This document shows, piece after piece, positions 15,061 through 26,051 of a DNA stretch of 64,000 nucleotides (its first letter is position 1; every line of letters begins with the position of its first letter). The stretch comes from Amphiduros pacificus. Lineage: Eukaryota > Annelida > Polychaeta > Phyllodocida > Hesionidae. Both the position numbers and the translations under genes were made by a program. The stretch spans positions 17,726,001 to 17,790,000 of the forward strand of contig OX439002.1 in NCBI GenBank assembly GCA_949316495.1, written 5' to 3'. A model generated the notes under the pieces. It saw nothing but the letters and a program-made list of their open reading frames with translations. It made no database searches and had not been told where the DNA came from.

Positions 15061-15689
15061 ATCCATCACTAGAAATGGGAGACATTGAACATGAAATGGG
15101 GAGTACAAAACTTCCTGTTGTAGTGGGTACATGGAGTCACATTCACCCAGTATAAATGGCACCAAAAATAGAACACATTCTTATACATTTCAAAGAACTA
15201 ATTTTAGCACCTTCCTGTTATTGAAGAAAAAAATAAAATATATGTAAATTTGCAGAAAGAAATCTGCTTTTCAATGAGGTAAACCATTTGTCTCTACATT
15301 TAATATGTTTCTTTTCACCTGATGTTTTTTCTATTGCAAATTCAGCACATTTTCACAAACTTCGATAGTTTAATATTTTTTTAAGTACCATTTTGATTAG
15401 AGTAGCTTATTGGGGGTTATTTTCTGAGAATACACTTAAATTTTATATGTATGAAACTTTAAAAGATTGCATTGGATCAATTTAAAGTCTGTCAATATTC
15501 ATCTTTCGAACACCTACCACATTCCAGCTATTTCTAACCAAATTTAGCTTATTAATAAATCTCAAAATTGACCGACTTTATTTTCATTTTATTTTCAGCA
15601 TTAAAGATTTTTTACAATGCGGTAAAATATGTACTTTCATAATTTAGCAAACAATAAGTTGTTATTAAAGATATTACTATGTTGTCTTC

Positions 15690-16320
15690 GGACTTGTTCC
15701 GACGGTGGTTTTTGATACACATACAAGAAGCTACTACCAGCCATTTTTTCTTGTTGTGACGCACTGCCCGCTGTCCAATAAACACTCGCAAGCGGCTACC
15801 TAAGTAGCTACCTCTTGCTAAAGTACCTATCCTTAGGGACGAATACCAACTATTCTGCACACTATCCGTGTCTGGACACGTTTCAGACCCTTTTAGAAGC
15901 AATTTAGGAAAAAACTAAACCAACAATACAGTGATGTTTGGACTTGCTCCGACGGTGGTTGCATAAAATACATTCTCTTGTTGTCCGCACCACCCGCTGT
16001 ACAAAAAACCTGCAAGCGGCTACCTACTTAGCCCCTTGCAACATACCTACTGGTATACATACCAACAGAATTTTTAGTCGAATTCTACCCAATTCTGCTA
16101 AAATTCTACGTCTTAGTGCTATTAATAGCTACAAAATAGGAATATTTACGGCCGGCCCACAGTGCCCTCTACCGTTAAATTTCTTAGTTACAGTGGCTAC
16201 AAATAGCTGCAAACAAACAAGCTTTAGTCGGTCTCAGTGCCCTCTAAAGTTAAGTTTGGCATATCATTATATGTATATAAGTCAAACAAAGACAAATAAG
16301 AACAAATTCTAAGGTTCTAA
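15690..16320 (+). mobile_element. LINE 5'-UTR monomers, two tandem copies
   Basis: Two related units of about 245 bp, starting near 15693 and 15938, contain TTCCGACGGTGGTT or CTCCGACGGTGGTT, a CTTGTTGTGACGCAC-like word and GCAAGCGGCTACCTA. The same sequence occurs once in the 5' UTR of the intact minus-strand LINE (about 25560-25690). It is therefore a detached LINE promoter/5' UTR in plus orientation. Confidence 0.75.
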
Positions 16321-17042
16321 ACCGAATTAAACAGTTGAAAGCAAAATAAAAAAATAACATATAATCAACTTTCACAGAGTTTTATTTTTGCCTATACGGT
16401 ATTGCACTATTCTATGCGTCAGAAAAATAAAATAAGCTGACCCGTATATACACAACGCTCTGTGAGCTGAAAGTTAAACAATTTATTGCAAATCATCAGC
16501 GAGAATGAGCGACATAGCGCATGTAACGGGTCTATAGCAGTGGGAGTTGCGGACGTCCAGAAAGCACCCTGCAGAGCACTTTCAGTGACATTAAATATTG
16601 GCCGATTTCTACTTCCATTGACCAAATCAACCACAAAGAATGCCATTTTTTCAAAAATTATTAAAATGTTATTACTCAATTGACTCTACATTCAATATAT
16701 TTTTTATCATATTTTTTTTTAATCATTTCTATTCATTACTAATTTTCTCATATTTTTCAGGGAATATTTCTTCTTTTTGAGGTATTATTATGATAACAGC
16801 AACTTATTGCTGATTATTTTCTGAAATTAGATTAATATTTAATTTATTTAATATCTCAAAAATAAATGTGAGGTCAAATTAAAGTCCGTCAATTTGTCAC
16901 CTTTATAACCATACCGATTTAAGCTATTTTTAATCATTTTAGCTTCATAATAAATCTTGAAATTGACGGACTTTTTTTTCAATTTCTTTTTAGTATTAAT
17001 GTGTTTTTCTGTGCAATATTCTATATATTTTCATAAACTAAC

Positions 17043-17352
17043 AGGCCACGGGCCGTGGCGCAGTTGGTTAGGGCGCCAGCTTATTAGCACCAGTTCCTCT
17101 GTGGTGATCCAAAGGTCGTGGGTTCGAACCCCGGCCATGCCGGTATTGAACTCATGATACAATTTCCCACATGAGCTGAGGCCTGTGCCAAAGGGTTAAC
17201 CCGTTGTCCTTGTAAATCTGTGACCGGGTGGGTTGTCATGTCAAGGACCTGCGACATGACAATTCAGTAAGGCAGCACTATATCTGCTACAAGTAGGTCT
17301 CATCACGAAATAACTGAAATAATGTTGAAAGTGATGTAAAACCCCAAACAAA
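17043..17352 (+). mobile_element. full-length tRNA-derived SINE with 11-bp target duplication
   Basis: The head contains a perfect Pol III A box (TGGCGCAGTTGG) and B box (GGTTCGAACCC). The body ends in the CTACAAGTAGGTCTCATCAC domain and an ACCCCAAACAAACA tail. CATAAACTAAC flanks it on both sides (17032-17042 and 17353-17363). The spacing between boxes is too long for a functional tRNA. Confidence 0.93.
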
Positions 17353-17875
17353 CATAAACTAACCCCCAATAAGCTGGCATTTTTATATTATTTAAAAAAA
17401 ACTCTGTCTTTCCTTATAGATTGACCCCAAAACTATAAATTGCTCTCAAATTGTTAATTATGAACAGATTTTGATGAATAAGGACTCTACGAGCTCGTAT
17501 TTGAATGATGTAGATGATAGGACAATAAAACATGTAGATAATTTCTTGGAAATAGGCTTTCTATTTTCAAGGTCATTGAAAGGTCACTTCAAGGTCACTT
17601 GCAATATTTGATCAAAATAGCCTAAGAAGGTTGACATTCGATCACATATCATTTGTAGAATCGATGTATTCTGAGTTGTAAAAAAGTTATATCCCTATGT
17701 CTGCCATTTCTAGTGATGAATCCACAAAATTAAGGATTACATACCAGCATTGACCATTAAACCGTGTAAGACGTTTCACTTAAATAGCGCACAATACTGT
17801 TCACTGGCATTCAGCCTCTGATTGAACCTGGTCCGTGAAGCATTCAACTTCTAACGCTGATAACACGCTGATAAC

Positions 17876-19183
17876 ATGGCATCACATGATTCCAATGGTC
17901 CTGCTAAGCAGACTCGTAGCCGTAGATCCGGTGACGTTAGCATCTCACCAGCTGAAGCAGAATGCCCAGCGCAAGTTACGAGGACTGTGAATGTGGCATT
18001 CGATGTGCTCCAGTCCTTGTACAACCGCTTGCTCGTGACCTCCAATGCCACGAATGCTGAGGTGACCAGATTAAACGCCATCATAGAGGGGCTGCAGGCT
18101 GATCTTGCCACAGTGCAAGCTGACAAACAAGTGATGGCGACCGAGCTGGCTACGGCCTAGCAGACAATTCGGGAGAGGGATGAAGTGATCCAGTCTGTTG
18201 TGGACCAACCTTCCACCACAACGACTGCACCAGCTCCTGAGCCGGCTGCAGCTGATCCAGTTCATCCGTACCTGCTAGTGGTGCTGTCCAAAGACGGTTG
18301 TCAAGACGATATTCCTTCGGGGCTGGCGCGTCCAGACTGAAGGGTGAAGTCCTCGGCAGAAAATCTTCATTTTCTCGCCCACCGCTCAGACCGCATTGGG
18401 GTTGCAGACCATGTCGTTATCTTGCCCGACACGTCCGAGATAAGAGGCGGCGGAGATGGGGAGACAGTGTACAATCATTTTATTCACCTGGTGGGCATCA
18501 TCAGGTCGAAAGGCCCCAAGGTGACGGTTCTCTCCCCGCCGCCTCTTATTGATGCTAAATGCAGAGTGCCAGCTTATTAGCACCAGTTCCTCTGTGGTGA
18601 TCCAAAGGTTGTGGGACCGAACCCCGGCCGTGCCGGGATTGAACTCATGATACAATTTCCCATATGAGCTGAGGCCCGTGCCTTAAGGGTTAACCCGTTG
18701 TCCTTGTAAATCTGTGACCGGGCGGGTTGTCATGTCAAGGACCTGCGACATGACAATTCAGTGAGGCAGCACTATATCTGCTACAAGTAGGTCTCATCAC
18801 GAAATGACTGAAATAATGTTGAAAGTGATGTAAAACCCCAAACAAACAAACAAACAAATAAATGCAGTCTGAACTGGATCATCTTCTGCAGCCGACTCAG
18901 TAATTTCAACCTGAGCGGGTACAACTATCTGGACATCCCTTCTTTTGTTGGTGCCCTTAATGCTATGCTTAAGGCAGACGGTTTGCTACTGGACAGTACG
19001 ATTTCTACCATAGCTTCAAGTGTAAACTCCCTGATGATCCCGGAGAAGGTCGCTGCGACGGATGGTGCCACCATCCGTCGCCTTAAGGGGTCCACCGGTG
19101 CCTTCATCGGTATCAAGGAGGAAACTGCAAAGGGAAAAAAATTGAACTTTGTCAAAATAACAGGAAGTAAAGACTATTCGTAA
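17876..19183 (+). pseudogene. decayed coiled-coil/SGNH-hydrolase ORF1-like gene
   Basis: The start MASHDSNGPAKQTRS leads into a coiled coil (residues about 50-100, TRLNAIIEGLQADLATVQAD). A TAG at 18158 is followed in frame by RERDEVIQSVVDQP. Further on, in other frames, come VVILPDTSEIRGG, GPKVTVLSPPPLID and MLKADGLLLDSTISTIASS. The order matches the SGNH/GDSL esterases found in ORF1 of CR1/L2-type LINEs: GTND-like block III and DG(L/V)H-like block V, both altered here. A SINE splits it at 18565-18858. It lies 138 bp before LINE ORF2 sequence in the same orientation, so it may be that element's ORF1, although the intact relative at 21395-26051 has no such ORF. Confidence 0.6.
18565..18858 (+). 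mobile_element. 5'-truncated SINE in the ORF1-like gene
   Basis: Begins inside the tRNA-related head (GCCAGCTTATTAGCACCAG) and ends in (CAAA)n. The target duplication TAAATGCAG occurs at 18556-18564 and 18859-18867. Removing the insert restores continuity between the flanking SGNH-like halves, so it landed in an already existing coding sequence. Confidence 0.93.
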
Positions 19184-19269
19184 AGCCAGGAGATTTACAA
19201 AATTATCAATAGTAGTGATTGATGGTGCGGGCTGGCTCTGTGCACTTGTCATTCTTTTGTAAATAAAAC

Positions 19270-21394
19270 TTCAATATCACACAGTCATAACTTTGTATAC
19301 GTTCGCGTTATGAAAATATTGTGAAGAATGATAAGAATATTAAAGGGTTGCTCAAACTGCCCCGTATGGGTTTCTCCTCGAATTACCTCATTCTTTGTAC
19401 TGCGCATGTGCAAGGTCTTAAAACACGTGGGTTGTTAGCTGATATAAATTTCTATCTTATCGCCCCATCTCAAATTGAACTCCTATGTAACCTATACCTG
19501 CCAAATGCACACACTGTGGTATTAAACAGAAATATTGAGGTTTTCCCTGCCCAATATAGATATACGCTTGATACATGCAACTCTGTAAGTCATGACACAC
19601 TGTTATCTGTGCACGGTGCCGGCGAGCACCATTAAAACTCTATTAAAACTGCAAAAATAGCTACTTTAAATACAGGAACGACAAATGTTGTGGACCACCA
19701 ACTTGCTCCCGACCATGTTCCATCTTATTTTCATAGAAACTCACTATATTTTTGTAGTAATTTCATGAATTGTTTGCAACCGTCTGCCTCGAGCTGTTCA
19801 CGCCATCCTCGTGGTAACACAGCGTGGCGATTTCCGGAAATGTCCGAGCTGCAGATCCCGGAGATACATGAGTGAGCTCGTAAACGTCAATCGCTACCAA
19901 TGCCTGGCAGATCCAGAAACACCCGAACTTTATCAACACGCTCGCACACGTGGTCGTATTGAACATACAATACAATACACACTACTTTGCAAGGCCAGCC
20001 AATGAAGCCAATGAATACCAATGAAGAGAGGGTCAGAGATGAACTTGAAGAGGGTTCCCTCAAATTTCACTCATTCCCTCGGATTGGATGTTCAGGCGGA
20101 GGTCTTGGTTTATTACATCGTGTTGAACTTTCTTTTGAAATCAACAGGTTGACCCAACCAGTTGTAAGGACAATGGAACTCCTAGAAGCATCCCTTCTAA
20201 TCAAGAGTAAGAAGTTCACCTTTGTAACCATTTACAGACCTGAACCATCTGACAGGAATAGGTATACCTACTCCGAGTTCTATGATGAGTTCACTCAACT
20301 GGTGGCACACTATGGGTCATTCAGTCATGAGGTCATCTTCCTAGGTGACTACAATTTCCATGTCAATAAGCCAAATAAACCTGATGTCATAAAGTTCAAT
20401 AACATCCTAGCTACCTTTGACAAGAACCAATGGATACATGAACCAACCCATAAGCTAGGGAACAGCCTTGATCCAATCATCACCTTCTAGGGGAACAAGT
20501 TTCACAAGAGCCACCTGGTGGATGAGTACATATCTGATCATAAAATGATTAAGCTATTCCTAGGTATCTCACCCCCCAAACCCCCCAAAAAATCGATCAG
20601 GTACAGGAACTTTAAGGGATAAGATCTCCAGTCCCTAAGGAATGACATCAAATCCCTAACTGTTAAAAATTCAGTATGGGAACACTTATCCTTGAGTGAC
20701 ATGGTGGATTAATATGACAAGGAACTCACATCACTCATGGATAATCATGCTCCTATCAAGCATGCCAAGATCACTCAACGCAATCCTGTACCTTGGATGA
20801 GTGACCAATTAAAGCTGGAAAGGTCTCTCAAGAGGAGGCTTGAGAGAAAAATTAACAAGACTGGTTCTCACATTGATAAGGAATTATATAACTCTCAGAG
20901 AAATAAATACAATTCCATGCTGAAGTCAGCTCAATCTACATATTTCTCCAACCTGGTTGAAGAAAACAAGCATGACCCTAAAAAGCTTTTTACAGTCATA
21001 GACACAGTCATGCACAAGAAAAAGGACATACTAATGCCCCAATCTGACTGTGAGGTCACTCAAGCTGAGAAATTCAACACATTCTTTCTTGAAAAAATAG
21101 AGAGAATTTGGCTGGACATTGATAAGGCTCCACCCTGCCAAATTTCACCGCCAGGTGACACTGGGAACAATAGGAGTGCACCAGATACGCCAAGTCTTAA
21201 AAGGTTCACACCCCTAACCACAGGTGATGTGCGTAAATTAGTCAAGAGGTCTGCAAAGAAGTCATGTGAGCTGGATCCTATCCCGACCTGGCTCCTCCTT
21301 GACCTCTAGATGACCTCTTACCAATAATTACTTCCATCATAAATAAATCACTGATGGAATCAGCAGTATCTGAAAATATGAAAATAGCCATCAT
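19270..21394 (+). mobile_element. older LINE copy, 5' half (ORF2 N-terminus, endonuclease, start of RT)
   Basis: 19321-19635 encodes the same N-terminal region as the intact element (compare DTCNSVSHDTLLSVHGAGEHH with DTCDYIKSDTLLSVHGVSKQN, read in pieces). 19987-20490 encodes the APE endonuclease with FLGDYNFHVNKPNKPDVI, and 20737-21309 encodes the linker up to RSAKKSCELDPIPTWLLL. Several stops interrupt it. At 21394 a minus-strand LINE is inserted, and this copy resumes at 26052. Confidence 0.9.
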
Positions 21395-24300
21395 AATAAT
21401 AATAATAATAATAACAAAATTTCTATAGCGCGTATACCAGACAAGTCTGTTCATAGCGCTGTATCAGGGAAATGCTTCCTGAAGAGATAAGTTTTCAGTT
21501 TACCCTTGAAGGATCCAACTGATCTACTTGTTCTAATCTCATTAGGAAGTTGATTCCACAGTCTTGGCCCAACTGATGAAAAGGCTCTATCACCAACTGT
21601 TTTGAGCCTGGTCCCAGGGACCTGAAGGTAAGAACCATCATTTGATCTGAGAGACCTCTCCCCTTGTTTGACAAGGAGTAGATCACGTAGGTAAGGGGGC
21701 GCCTTACCATTTAATGCCTTCCAGGTTATAAGAAGGATCTTAAAATCAATCCTGGCCTGGACCGGGAGCCAATGGAGCTCCCTCAATTTTTCAGATATAT
21801 GATCGAACTTCCTGATCTTACCCACTACACGAGCTGCAGAGTTCTGTAGGTATTGCAACTTCTTGATGTCAGTATTTGGAAGGCCAGCAAGGAGGCCATT
21901 TCCATAATCCAGTGTGGATGTGACAAAGGCATGGGTAAGTGTGATAGCCGTTTTCTCGTCTAGACAGTTTCTGATAGCCGACAGGTTCCGGATGTGGTAA
22001 TAGCCCTTCTTACACATCCTCGCTATCTGAGCCCTCATGTCAAGATTAGAGTCTAGAGTGACGCCAAGGTCAACTACTGAGTCACTAGGCAATATGTCAG
22101 TACTGCCGACCCTAATAGTGTTTGGGACATTGCCACTATTTGCAGTATTGTACCTGTCAGTACATACTAGCATCTCAGTCTTGCCATCATTGATTTTCAT
22201 CTTATTTGAAATCAGAAAGTTCCTGACCTCACAGACACATTCTTCCAATCTGCATTTGCTGATTTCGGCCTGCCCGGCAGTGTTATGGTCAATGGGAATG
22301 TAAATCTGGGTATCATCCGCATAGATATGGTAGCTGAGACCATATTTACCCAAGATGTCTGCAAGAGGTGTCATATATATGGTGAAAAGAATGGGGCCGA
22401 GGACCGAGCCTTGTGGGACCCCATATTTTATGTCCTTTACAGAGGACCTTTTCATTCCAACTTTGACACATTGTTTCCTGTTGCTTAGGTATGACCGTAT
22501 CCAATTAAGAGCATGACCTTTGATATGACATCTACCCTCCAATCTGTTAAGCAGGATATGATGGTCAATGGTGTCAAAGGCAGCAGATAAGTCTAGTAGA
22601 AGTAGGATTACCGACTTTTTCTCATCTAGATCACGAAGGATGTCATTTTGTACCCTGATTAGGGCAGTCTCTGTGCTGTGATACTTCTTGTATGCAGATT
22701 GAAACTTATCAGTAAGACCATTTCTTACCAGATGAGGAATCAATTGCTCAGATACTGCCCTTTCAGTTAGCTTCGAGATATAAGTAAGGTTTGAAACTGG
22801 TCTATAGTTACATTCGATCAGTTCAAGACCCAACTTCTTCAGTAAGGGTGTGATAATGGCCATCTTCATGTTATTTGGCACTGTTGCATCCATTAAAGAT
22901 TTATTTATAATGGATGCAATTAAAGGTATTAGATCATCCAGGATATTGAGCAGTAACCATGTAGGGATCGGATCCAGCTCACATGACTTATTTGCAGACC
23001 CTCTGATTAATTTGCGTACCTCCTCATTGGATAAGGGGAGAAATCTATCAAGGGATTCTGTCACCGGAGCATCACTATTGTTCGTAGTGTCACCTGGTGG
23101 TGAGAAAGTCATTTGCCGATTATTGTCCATATCAGAGCGAATTTTCTCAATTTTTTCAAGAAAAAAGTCATTGAACCTCTCAGCCAAAGCGACTTCACAT
23201 TCGGTTTCAGGCATCGGGGTGTCCTTATTCTTGTGCATGACCGTGTCAATGACCCTGAATAGTTTTTTAGGGTCATGCTTGTTTTCTTCAACCAAATTTG
23301 AGAAATAATTAGATTGAGCCGATTTCAGCATGGAGTTATATTTGTTCCTTTGAACATTATATAATTCCTTATCTATCTCGAGTTTGGTTTTGTTCCATTT
23401 CCTCTCAAGCCTCCTCTTGAGAGATCTCTCATGCTTTAGTTGGTTGCTCATCCAGGGTACTGGTTTACGTTGGGTAACTCTGGCATGCTTGAAAGGTGCA
23501 TGCTTGTCCATTAGTACCGTGAGCTCCCTGTCATAGTAGTCCACTAATTCACTGAGAGATAGTTTGTCCCAGAGTGAACTGCTATTTGTCAGGGACCTGA
23601 TATCATTTTTCAGCGAATCCATGTTCAGATCCCTAAAATTCCTATATTTGATGGCTTTTTTAGGGATTTTAGGGGCTGTGATCCCCATGTCTAAAATGAT
23701 CATTTTATGATCAGAGATATATTCGTCTACTGTGTGACTTTTAAAGGATTTATTTCCTTTGAAAGTAATAATTAGATCAAGGGTGTTGCCTAATCTATGA
23801 GTAGGCTCAGTCACCCATTGATCTAAGTCAAAGGTAGAAAGAATATCCATAAATTTGATCACATCAGGCTTATCAGGCTTGTTTACATGGAAGTTGTAGT
23901 CACCTAAGAAAATCACTTCATGATTGAAAGAACCATAGTGAGCAACCAGTTGAGTGAACTCATCATAAAACTCAGAATAGGTGTACCTATTCTTTTCACC
24001 TGGCTCAGGTCTGTAAATGGTCACAAAGGTAAGTTTTTTTCCTTTAAGCAGGATGGATGCTTCCATCAATTCCATGGTTTTAACCACTGGAGGGTTTACA
24101 GAGTTGGTTTTGAAAGGGAGCTCCACCCGGTGGAGAAGTCCTAAACCACCTCCGGAGCGCCCTCTCCTGGGAAAAGAGTGGAACTTCAGGGACCCCTCTT
24201 CAAGTTCCCTTTTTACCCTATCATCAGACTCATTTAACCAAGTCTCGGTTATGAAGAGAGCGTGTAGGTTATTTTGAAAGAAATAATCTCTGACCAAAAG

Positions 24301-26051
24301 AACCTTATGCGTAATGCTTTGAATGTTGCAAGAACCAATTTGAATGTGGTTATTTAGTTTAGCAACATCAGGCCCCCTATTCTGAGTGGTAGGGTTTGTG
24401 TCGCCCTCTGTATGTGCATGTTGGGCAGTGCCATCTGTTGGTGGCAATGTTTGCATTTCTGAGCTCTCTAGAAGCGGAGAGAAGAAATTAGCGGTATCTA
24501 TGCTGTTTTCATTGGCAGGAGAGTGGCGACACCTATGTTTATTTATTGGAGGCTTGCCAATCATGCATGGATTACCGCCCCCTCTGATAATTTTGCCAAA
24601 ACTGCATGATTTTGACGAATTGCATGGACTTTCAACATATTTGTTGTTCAGTCCATGTTTTTGTGGCCGAGGAGGCAGAATAAATATGTTTTCCCAATAA
24701 AGATGTTTTGGGTGCGATATTTGTGTATATTTAACAAAATTGAACTGACAATTTTGCTTGCTCACTCCATGTACAGATAGAAGCGTGTCCGATTTTATGT
24801 AATCGCAGGTATCGAGCACCAAACGAAATTGAGCAGGGAACAGTTCAATTTCATGCTCAGACTCAAATATATTAATACTTGAGCTTGCGATAATCTCCTG
24901 CAGCAACCTGAAGTAAGCACATGGAATAATATTAAAATTAATATTTTCCAAAGAAGAATTCTTTGTGAAGATGCTAGTATGAGTGTCACACAGCAGGATT
25001 TTATTTGACCCTATACCATTGTGGGGCAAGGTAAGTGTCTTTGTGGTTTCGCCACTATTCTTGTTGTATATGTTGAAGCATGAGCATATACAAACAAAGC
25101 CATGATTGTGTAGCATTGAACAGGTAGGTAATAATCTCTTGTGTATATGAGCTGCTATATGAGAGCTTGACACGTTCTGTATTATGAACTACCGTAATAG
25201 TACACTATATCATTGACTGCAGGTAAATCTTGTGGAAGTCGCTATAAATAGCAGCAATACTCCCCAAAAGACAATTTGTGAAAAACAGTTCACAGAAATT
25301 AATATAAATAAAAAGATATTGGTCTGTGAGTGAATTCAATATGATCGTAAAAAGGGAGGCCAAGTAGTGGGCCAGATACGATTAATTCTTGAACCACACA
25401 GTAATAAATCTTACAAAGCTGAGATGATCGTAGAAGGAAGGCCAAATGGTGGGCCAGCTACGATAAGTTTTCTCAGAGCTGCTATAGGGTCTGAAGGTAG
25501 TTACAGACACAGATAGCGTGCAAAATAAGTAGATAACAACGCAAGAAAGAGCCACTTAAAGGTAGCTGCTTGCGAGTTTGTTTTTGACAGCGGGTGGTGC
25601 GTCACAACAAGAAATAAATGGCTGGTAGTAGCCCCTTGTTTGTGTATCAACAACCACCGTCGGAACAAGCCCGAAAATCACTGTAAGTTGAGATGTGCTG
25701 CTGATGGGTCCGAAGGTAATTCTAGACACCAGGAGCAACAAGTTTTATGAATACAGAGGGTATAAGGTATCAGACCAAGCACTCGACACTGGCAGCAAAG
25801 AGTGGATACTCGTGAGCGCGGTGCCTCGCAAAGACAACACAGTATGATCCCGCCCTCGCGAGCGGTTTTCCAACCAAAACTGCCGTCAGAGCCTGCAATA
25901 AGTCTGGTATCAGATAGACCTCTGTATAGACCGGGTTCACTGCGAGAAAGTGTGGCGATAGACTAGCAATAGACTCCAGAAAATCGACCAAGAAGGACGA
26001 TTTTATCGGAGCTAGATGAAAGCCGCCATTCCACTCTCAACGCATGCGCAG
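21395..26051 (-). mobile_element. full-length, apparently intact CR1/Jockey-group LINE
   Basis: A 4.66-kb element nested in an older copy of its family. It has an approximately 0.9-kb 5' UTR starting CTGCGCATGCGTTGAGAGTG, one long ORF, a 55-bp 3' UTR with a CAGACTTGTCTG stem-loop and a (TTA)n tail. The host element reads across the site as GCCATCAT/AACCCCTG with no clear target duplication. The uninterrupted ORF, preserved ends and shared tail suggest a recent insertion. Clade placement within the CR1/L2/Jockey group is by motif only. Confidence 0.92.
21451..25116 (-). CDS. LINE ORF: N-terminal domain, APE endonuclease, reverse transcriptase
   Basis: An open frame of about 1221 codons from the ATG at 25116; it can be extended to a GTG at 25173, with an in-frame TAG further upstream. 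The first 280 or so residues are a Cys/His-bearing domain I do not recognise. APE signatures follow: IQIGSCNIQSITHK, LFITETWLNES, VTIYRPEPGEKNRYTYSE, FLGDYNFHVNK and YISDHKMI. RT motifs are NYRPVSNLTYISKLTERAV, FQSAYKKYHSTETAL, LLLLDLSAAFDTIDHH, YGVPQGSVLGPILFTIYM and HIYADDTQIY (catalytic YADD intact). A thumb region and LHWLPVQARIDFK close it. No RNase H is seen. The product would perform target-primed reverse transcription. Confidence 0.95.
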   Translation of the reverse strand: MLHNHGFVCICSCFNIYNKNSGETTKTLTLPHNGIGSNKILLCDTHTSIFTKNSSLENINFNIIPCAYFRLLQEIIASSSINIFESEHEIELFPAQFRLVLDTCDYIKSDTLLSVHGVSKQNCQFNFVKYTQISHPKHLYWENIFILPPRPQKHGLNNKYVESPCNSSKSCSFGKIIRGGGNPCMIGKPPINKHRCRHSPANENSIDTANFFSPLLESSEMQTLPPTDGTAQHAHTEGDTNPTTQNRGPDVAKLNNHIQIGSCNIQSITHKVLLVRDYFFQNNLHALFITETWLNESDDRVKRELEEGSLKFHSFPRRGRSGGGLGLLHRVELPFKTNSVNPPVVKTMELMEASILLKGKKLTFVTIYRPEPGEKNRYTYSEFYDEFTQLVAHYGSFNHEVIFLGDYNFHVNKPDKPDVIKFMDILSTFDLDQWVTEPTHRLGNTLDLIITFKGNKSFKSHTVDEYISDHKMIILDMGITAPKIPKKAIKYRNFRDLNMDSLKNDIRSLTNSSSLWDKLSLSELVDYYDRELTVLMDKHAPFKHARVTQRKPVPWMSNQLKHERSLKRRLERKWNKTKLEIDKELYNVQRNKYNSMLKSAQSNYFSNLVEENKHDPKKLFRVIDTVMHKNKDTPMPETECEVALAERFNDFFLEKIEKIRSDMDNNRQMTFSPPGDTTNNSDAPVTESLDRFLPLSNEEVRKLIRGSANKSCELDPIPTWLLLNILDDLIPLIASIINKSLMDATVPNNMKMAIITPLLKKLGLELIECNYRPVSNLTYISKLTERAVSEQLIPHLVRNGLTDKFQSAYKKYHSTETALIRVQNDILRDLDEKKSVILLLLDLSAAFDTIDHHILLNRLEGRCHIKGHALNWIRSYLSNRKQCVKVGMKRSSVKDIKYGVPQGSVLGPILFTIYMTPLADILGKYGLSYHIYADDTQIYIPIDHNTAGQAEISKCRLEECVCEVRNFLISNKMKINDGKTEMLVCTDRYNTANSGNVPNTIRVGSTDILPSDSVVDLGVTLDSNLDMRAQIARMCKKGYYHIRNLSAIRNCLDEKTAITLTHAFVTSTLDYGNGLLAGLPNTDIKKLQYLQNSAARVVGKIRKFDHISEKLRELHWLPVQARIDFKILLITWKALNGKAPPYLRDLLLVKQGERSLRSNDGSYLQVPGTRLKTVGDRAFSSVGPRLWNQLPNEIRTSRSVGSFKGKLKTYLFRKHFPDTAL

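Larger units (their letters stand above)
15064..17718. mobile_element. TIR DNA-transposon remnants (composite), AATC target duplication
   Basis: The left end starts CATCACTAGAAATGGGAGAC and the right end reads, inverted, CATCACTAGAAATGGCAGAC. AATC flanks both ends (15060-15063 and 17719-17722). The interior is a composite: a left copy to about 15689, a LINE 5'-UTR block (15690-16320), a second partial copy from about 16720, and a SINE at 17043-17352. Related copies lie at 46210-47050 and 59683-60465. No transposase is visible, so the family is non-autonomous or decayed. The 4-bp duplication is short and could be coincidence. Confidence 0.65.

Noticed and set aside
14999-15066. Possible minus-strand exon (MDFANWIIDRHATTFHTFRE) with donor CAG/GTGAG, bridging the TIR transposon.
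   Set aside because: The open stretch is only about 40 codons even after removing the transposon, its acceptor would come from the transposon end, and no other exon of the same gene is visible.
17053-17142. tRNA gene with perfect A and B boxes.
   Set aside because: The spacing and extra sequence between the boxes cannot form a tRNA, and the body continues into a SINE with target duplications.
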